Positions 62,660 through 64,000 of a stretch of DNA of 64,000 nucleotides are shown piece by piece. The notes under the pieces are model-generated. The model saw nothing but the letters and a program-made list of their open reading frames with translations. It did no database searches and was not told where the DNA came from. Made by a program: the position numbers and the translations under genes. This stretch comes from Pycnopodia helianthoides (Eukaryota; Echinodermata; Asteroidea; Forcipulatida; Asteriidae): positions 6,404,583 to 6,468,582 of the forward strand of contig CM063258.1 of assembly GCA_032158295.1 (NCBI GenBank), written 5' to 3'. Position 1 is the stretch's first letter, and each line of letters begins with the position of its first letter.

Positions 62660-63040
62660 TACGAATCGTAAAGATGCTGGTGGGCTATTTCTCATAACTG
62701 TTCCTGTTAAATGTTTTACGAAAATGTGAACCTCTCTCAATACAAACAGTTTTCAGTGAGGTTATGTATAACGATTGCTTGATTCTAGCCAGAGACTAAG
62801 ATCATATTAAAGCCTGAAAAGCTGACGCACACTACTGTCAAATTGAAGAGCCATCGTAAAGATGCTGGTCGGCTATGTCTCATAACTGTTCCTGTTGAAT
62901 GTTATACGAAAATGTGAAGAGCTGTAACAGCTTGAGTAGCCGACAGAATGTAGAGCCCGTATTTTCAGTTCGTTCTGGGCAACCTCTCTCGATACAAACA
63001 GTTTTCAGTGAGGTTATGTATAGCGATTGCTTTCGCAATT
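62619..63040. repeat. Direct tandem duplication around the receptor's first exon
   Basis: The sequence from GCTGACGCACACCACTGTCA (about 62619) through CAGTTTTCAGTGAGGTTATG (about 62765) recurs from GCTGACGCACACTACTGTCA (about 62822) to about 63020, with substitutions. The second copy has about 55 extra bases (AGAGCTGTAACAGCTTGAG...) and lacks the block containing the start codon. A third piece, ATTCTAGCCAGAGAC, occurs at about 62785 and 63518. Confidence 0.85.
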
Positions 63041-64000
63041 ATTGCTCTTATTAACGACGTAGTACGAGAGCGGTGTTCACGGCGCTGCTGCCCGTTAATA
63101 CGAGCCCGCACGGACTATTTATGGACTCGCTAGCCTTGACTGGTCATGCGCAGACAACACGGATGCCGGCAGTTGTGTAAAAATACGTCAGATGAGGTGT
63201 ACAGATGCCACTTTATGGAATTACTGTCAAAGCCGCCCTTTCGGTATTTTGCTTGACATTTAACCACTAACTTTATGAGCTGCAATTTGGGTCATCGGAT
63301 TACGCACTGCTCGGGTGCTTCACGTATAGACCTTATTCACATGACGTCATTTAAGTAGGGCACCCTCCGCTACAGAAGGTTACTCATTGGCCGATTCTGT
63401 GCGCCGCGCGTATATAGATGTGCAATTTCCATTGTTACGTCATCTTTTTACCTCTGTACTGATTGGGCCAGTCTGATGGCAGTCTGTCGCCTGTAGAAAA
63501 TTTGAACTTTACGTGATTCTAGCCAGAGACAAGGATTGTATTAAAACCAGAAAAGTATTTTTTTAGTAATTCTTTCATATTATGAAGATACTTCTTCTAT
63601 GTACAACACTACTATACTGTACATATAAACAGGATGTATTTATGATACAGCAGAATGTATTTAGGATACTGCAGATTGTATTTAGGAACTGTCAATGTTT
63701 GGTACATTTACTTTTGGGTGAGTGGAACTTTTTCAATAATTGCTTTCTGTACTGTACTGTACTGGATAATGAGGTCCAAAGTGTGACGTGTTTAATTAAC
63801 CACAAACTGTTGAGCCAAATATTTGAAGTCCACTTCCAAGTATGCCCAGTAATATGTTCTTTCAGAATATTAAACAAATTGTACTGATAACTAAAGATAA
63901 TAAAAATCATTCGTTCAAATTATAAAGAAGAGGAGACAGAAATGTCACTGTCTTGAACTGCATGCATTCTTATTTTCCTGAATACGCAGCTGGCCGGCTC
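62660..64000. other. Upstream flank of the receptor gene, no other gene recognised
   Basis: Contains the tandem duplication and the CRE/CCAAT cluster. 63560-64000 is AT-rich, with a small GTATTTAGGATACTGCAGATT duplication at about 63650-63690, and shows no coding signal. Confidence 0.5.
63330..63480 (-). promoter_or_regulatory. Possible promoter elements upstream of the receptor gene
   Basis: On the minus strand in the 0.7-0.8 kb before the start codon: a GGCCAATGAG (CCAAT box), ATGACGTCAT (perfect CRE palindrome), a second GATGACGTAAC, and CTATATACGCGCGGCGC. The cluster is GC-richer than its surroundings. Order and distance from the ATG are not decisive, and it could belong to a repeat. Confidence 0.3.

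Noticed and set aside
1..64000. CRISPR arrays, operons, ribosome-binding sites, bacterial insertion sequences
   Set aside because: Gene structure is eukaryotic throughout; the tandem arrays seen are minisatellites or transposon parts.

Overview
The window is animal nuclear DNA: AT-rich, with short exons flanked by GT/AG introns, many small inverted-repeat transposons and tRNA-derived SINEs. The gene content is a SUN-domain ossification factor, a blastula-protease-like astacin, and a receptor carrying SRCR modules. This points to a marine deuterostome, most likely an echinoderm and perhaps a sea star. The species call is inference; the gene families are read from the sequence.

Three multi-exon genes are supported by reading frames, splice sites and matching intron phases. 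(1) Plus strand, 1845-25815: 15 exons of a SUCO/SLP1-type ER membrane protein. It has an acidic N-terminal region, a SUN domain, a very conserved coiled coil, one membrane segment and a basic cytosolic tail. Its signal-peptide exon lies left of the window, although 12460-12548 is a phase-compatible alternative first exon. (2) Plus strand, 33595-43951: a complete 10-exon secreted astacin metalloprotease (signal peptide, prodomain, HExxHxxGxxHE catalytic domain, EGF, one CUB), with a TATA box upstream and a poly(A) signal downstream. (3) Minus strand, 62659-50131: a complete 6-exon receptor of about 1,155 residues. It has a signal peptide, three SRCR modules, a somatomedin-B module, a long glycosylated ectodomain, a Methuselah-like class B seven-helix domain and a PDZ-type C-terminus. 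I see no GPS motif. This receptor architecture is the most interesting item in the window.

Between and inside the genes are repeats: a TTAA-flanked (piggyBac-like) MITE family of about ten copies, one of them nested inside a tRNA-Leu-like SINE so that the TTAA target duplication can be read directly; tRNA-Leu-like and tRNA-Asn-like SINEs; a foldback family with AGCTGCTTAAGCA-type arms; several other terminal-inverted-repeat elements; minisatellites; and the C-terminal remnant of a non-LTR retrotransposon. The left intergenic stretch (25816-33496) contains a two-exon terminal-exon candidate with its own poly(A) signal. The right one (43952-50130) contains two orphan exon-like blocks.

Sequence quality matters when reading this window. 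The SUCO gene needs five reading-frame changes and the astacin gene two, yet splice sites and conserved domains are intact on both sides of each. The receptor gene needs none. I read these as probable single-base assembly errors rather than gene decay, and I have not repaired them. The three genes show no evident shared pathway; they are simply neighbours.
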